A stretch of DNA of 40,000 bases. Source: Prorocentrum cordatum (Eukaryota; Sar; Dinophyceae; Prorocentrales; Prorocentraceae). Positions 39,689 to 40,000 of this stretch are shown here, one piece after another. The DNA lies in NCBI GenBank assembly GCA_963575745.1, contig CAUYUJ010017793.1, positions 192,501 through 232,500 of the forward strand, given 5' to 3'. The position numbers and the translations under genes are program-made. The notes under the pieces are model-generated. The model made no database searches and was not told the origin of the DNA. It worked only from the letters and a program-made list of their open reading frames with translations. How positions within the stretch are numbered: position 1 is the first letter of the stretch; each line of letters begins with the position of its first letter.

Positions 39689-39932
39689 TCAATAATGACC
39701 GATCTCGTCGGGCAATACTGGAATATTGCAGTATCCCAGGATAATGGATTTCTGCATGGCGAGAGGAACTGCGTCTTTACTCGATCGGTTCACTGTACGC
39801 TAGCAGTCCCTCGCGGTCCTGATCTTCTCATTGAGGTCGCTGTGGTTGCTCCGGTAGTAGGCATCCTTCACGACGAGGTCCTCCTGGCAGGCTGGTCGGG
39901 GCGTCTGCATTTCCGTCCACCTCCCCTGGCCG
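39689..39932 (-). CDS. 3' part of an unrecognised minus-strand gene
   Basis: From a possible acceptor CAG near 39933, the frame reads GRWTEMQTPRPACQEDLVVK and DAYYRSNHSDLNEKIRTARD, Cys, then TAG at 39802-39800. Beyond TAG the same frame stays protein-like for 37 codons (SSKDAVPLAMQKSIILGYCN, IPVLPDEIGHY) to TGA. Either the gene ends at TAG, or the TAG replaces a sense codon as at several sites in 34-37 kb. Partial at the window edge. Confidence 0.4.
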
Positions 39933-40000
39933 ATGTGGTCCAGTACAAGCAACAGTGGTCAAAAACGGAGGGTGCCAAGTACAAGGGAAGCCCAAGGATA

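Noticed and set aside
1-40000. tRNA, rRNA or prokaryotic regulatory elements
   Set aside because: No TTCGA-containing cloverleaf, conserved rRNA segment, Shine-Dalgarno-led operon or rho-independent terminator was recognised. A covariance-model search would be needed to exclude small RNAs fully.

Overview
The window looks like nuclear DNA of a dinoflagellate. The best evidence is a perfect copy of the dinoflagellate spliced leader (DinoSL) at 4459-4480. Supporting signs are a solitary Mei2-type RRM gene, LINE sequences of the type seen in dinoflagellates, GC-rich sequence full of (CCT)n/(GGA)n tracts, scattered coding fragments with GT-AG-like borders, and a decayed CCCTAA-rich array. No operons, Shine-Dalgarno sites, tRNA or rRNA genes were seen. 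No gene in the window is complete with certainty; the Mei2-like gene is the most intact.

Layout. 0-4.46 kb: microsatellites ((CA/CG)n, (CCT)n, (CTG)n, (CT)n, a purine-only tract of about 0.5 kb) and candidate exons of an unrecognised minus-strand gene. 4.46-12.0 kb: one LINE retrotransposon on the plus strand. It begins exactly with the spliced leader and shows a zinc/coiled-coil ORF1-like part, an endonuclease, a reverse transcriptase, an RNase H and a C-terminal Cys-rich tail. It is frameshifted and broken by at least six nested insertions. 12-19.7 kb: simple repeats, a minus-strand low-complexity protein, a second LINE fragment, further small inverted-repeat elements, and a minus-strand poly-Glu protein. 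19.7-22 kb: a two-copy higher-order satellite. 22.2-24.3 kb: a plus-strand reading frame split by small elements, and a 45-bp (15-residue) tandem repeat split by another. 24.8-28 kb: a degenerate telomere-like array, then a satellite of about 157 bp whose units each carry an alternating (CG)n core. 29.4-29.9 kb: the Mei2-like gene, minus strand. 30.1-31.4 kb: minisatellites and a spliced minus-strand gene fragment. 32.2-37.8 kb: a long minus-strand coding locus, unrecognised, with many frame changes and in-frame stops that are mostly TAG/TAA. 38.5-40 kb: short tandem repeats and the end of another minus-strand reading frame.

The clearest new picture is a set of small non-autonomous elements with terminal inverted repeats, found by aligning their ends and flanks. 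One group (families A, B, D, I) makes 5-bp target duplications although the internal sequences are unrelated. A second group (E, G) shares a GTCGGGC-type terminus and makes 8-bp duplications. Removing one element and one target copy restores an open reading frame (B at 22487) or exactly one satellite unit (G at 23401). All family names A to J are labels made for this window. Homology statements rest on motif recognition by eye; no database search was possible.
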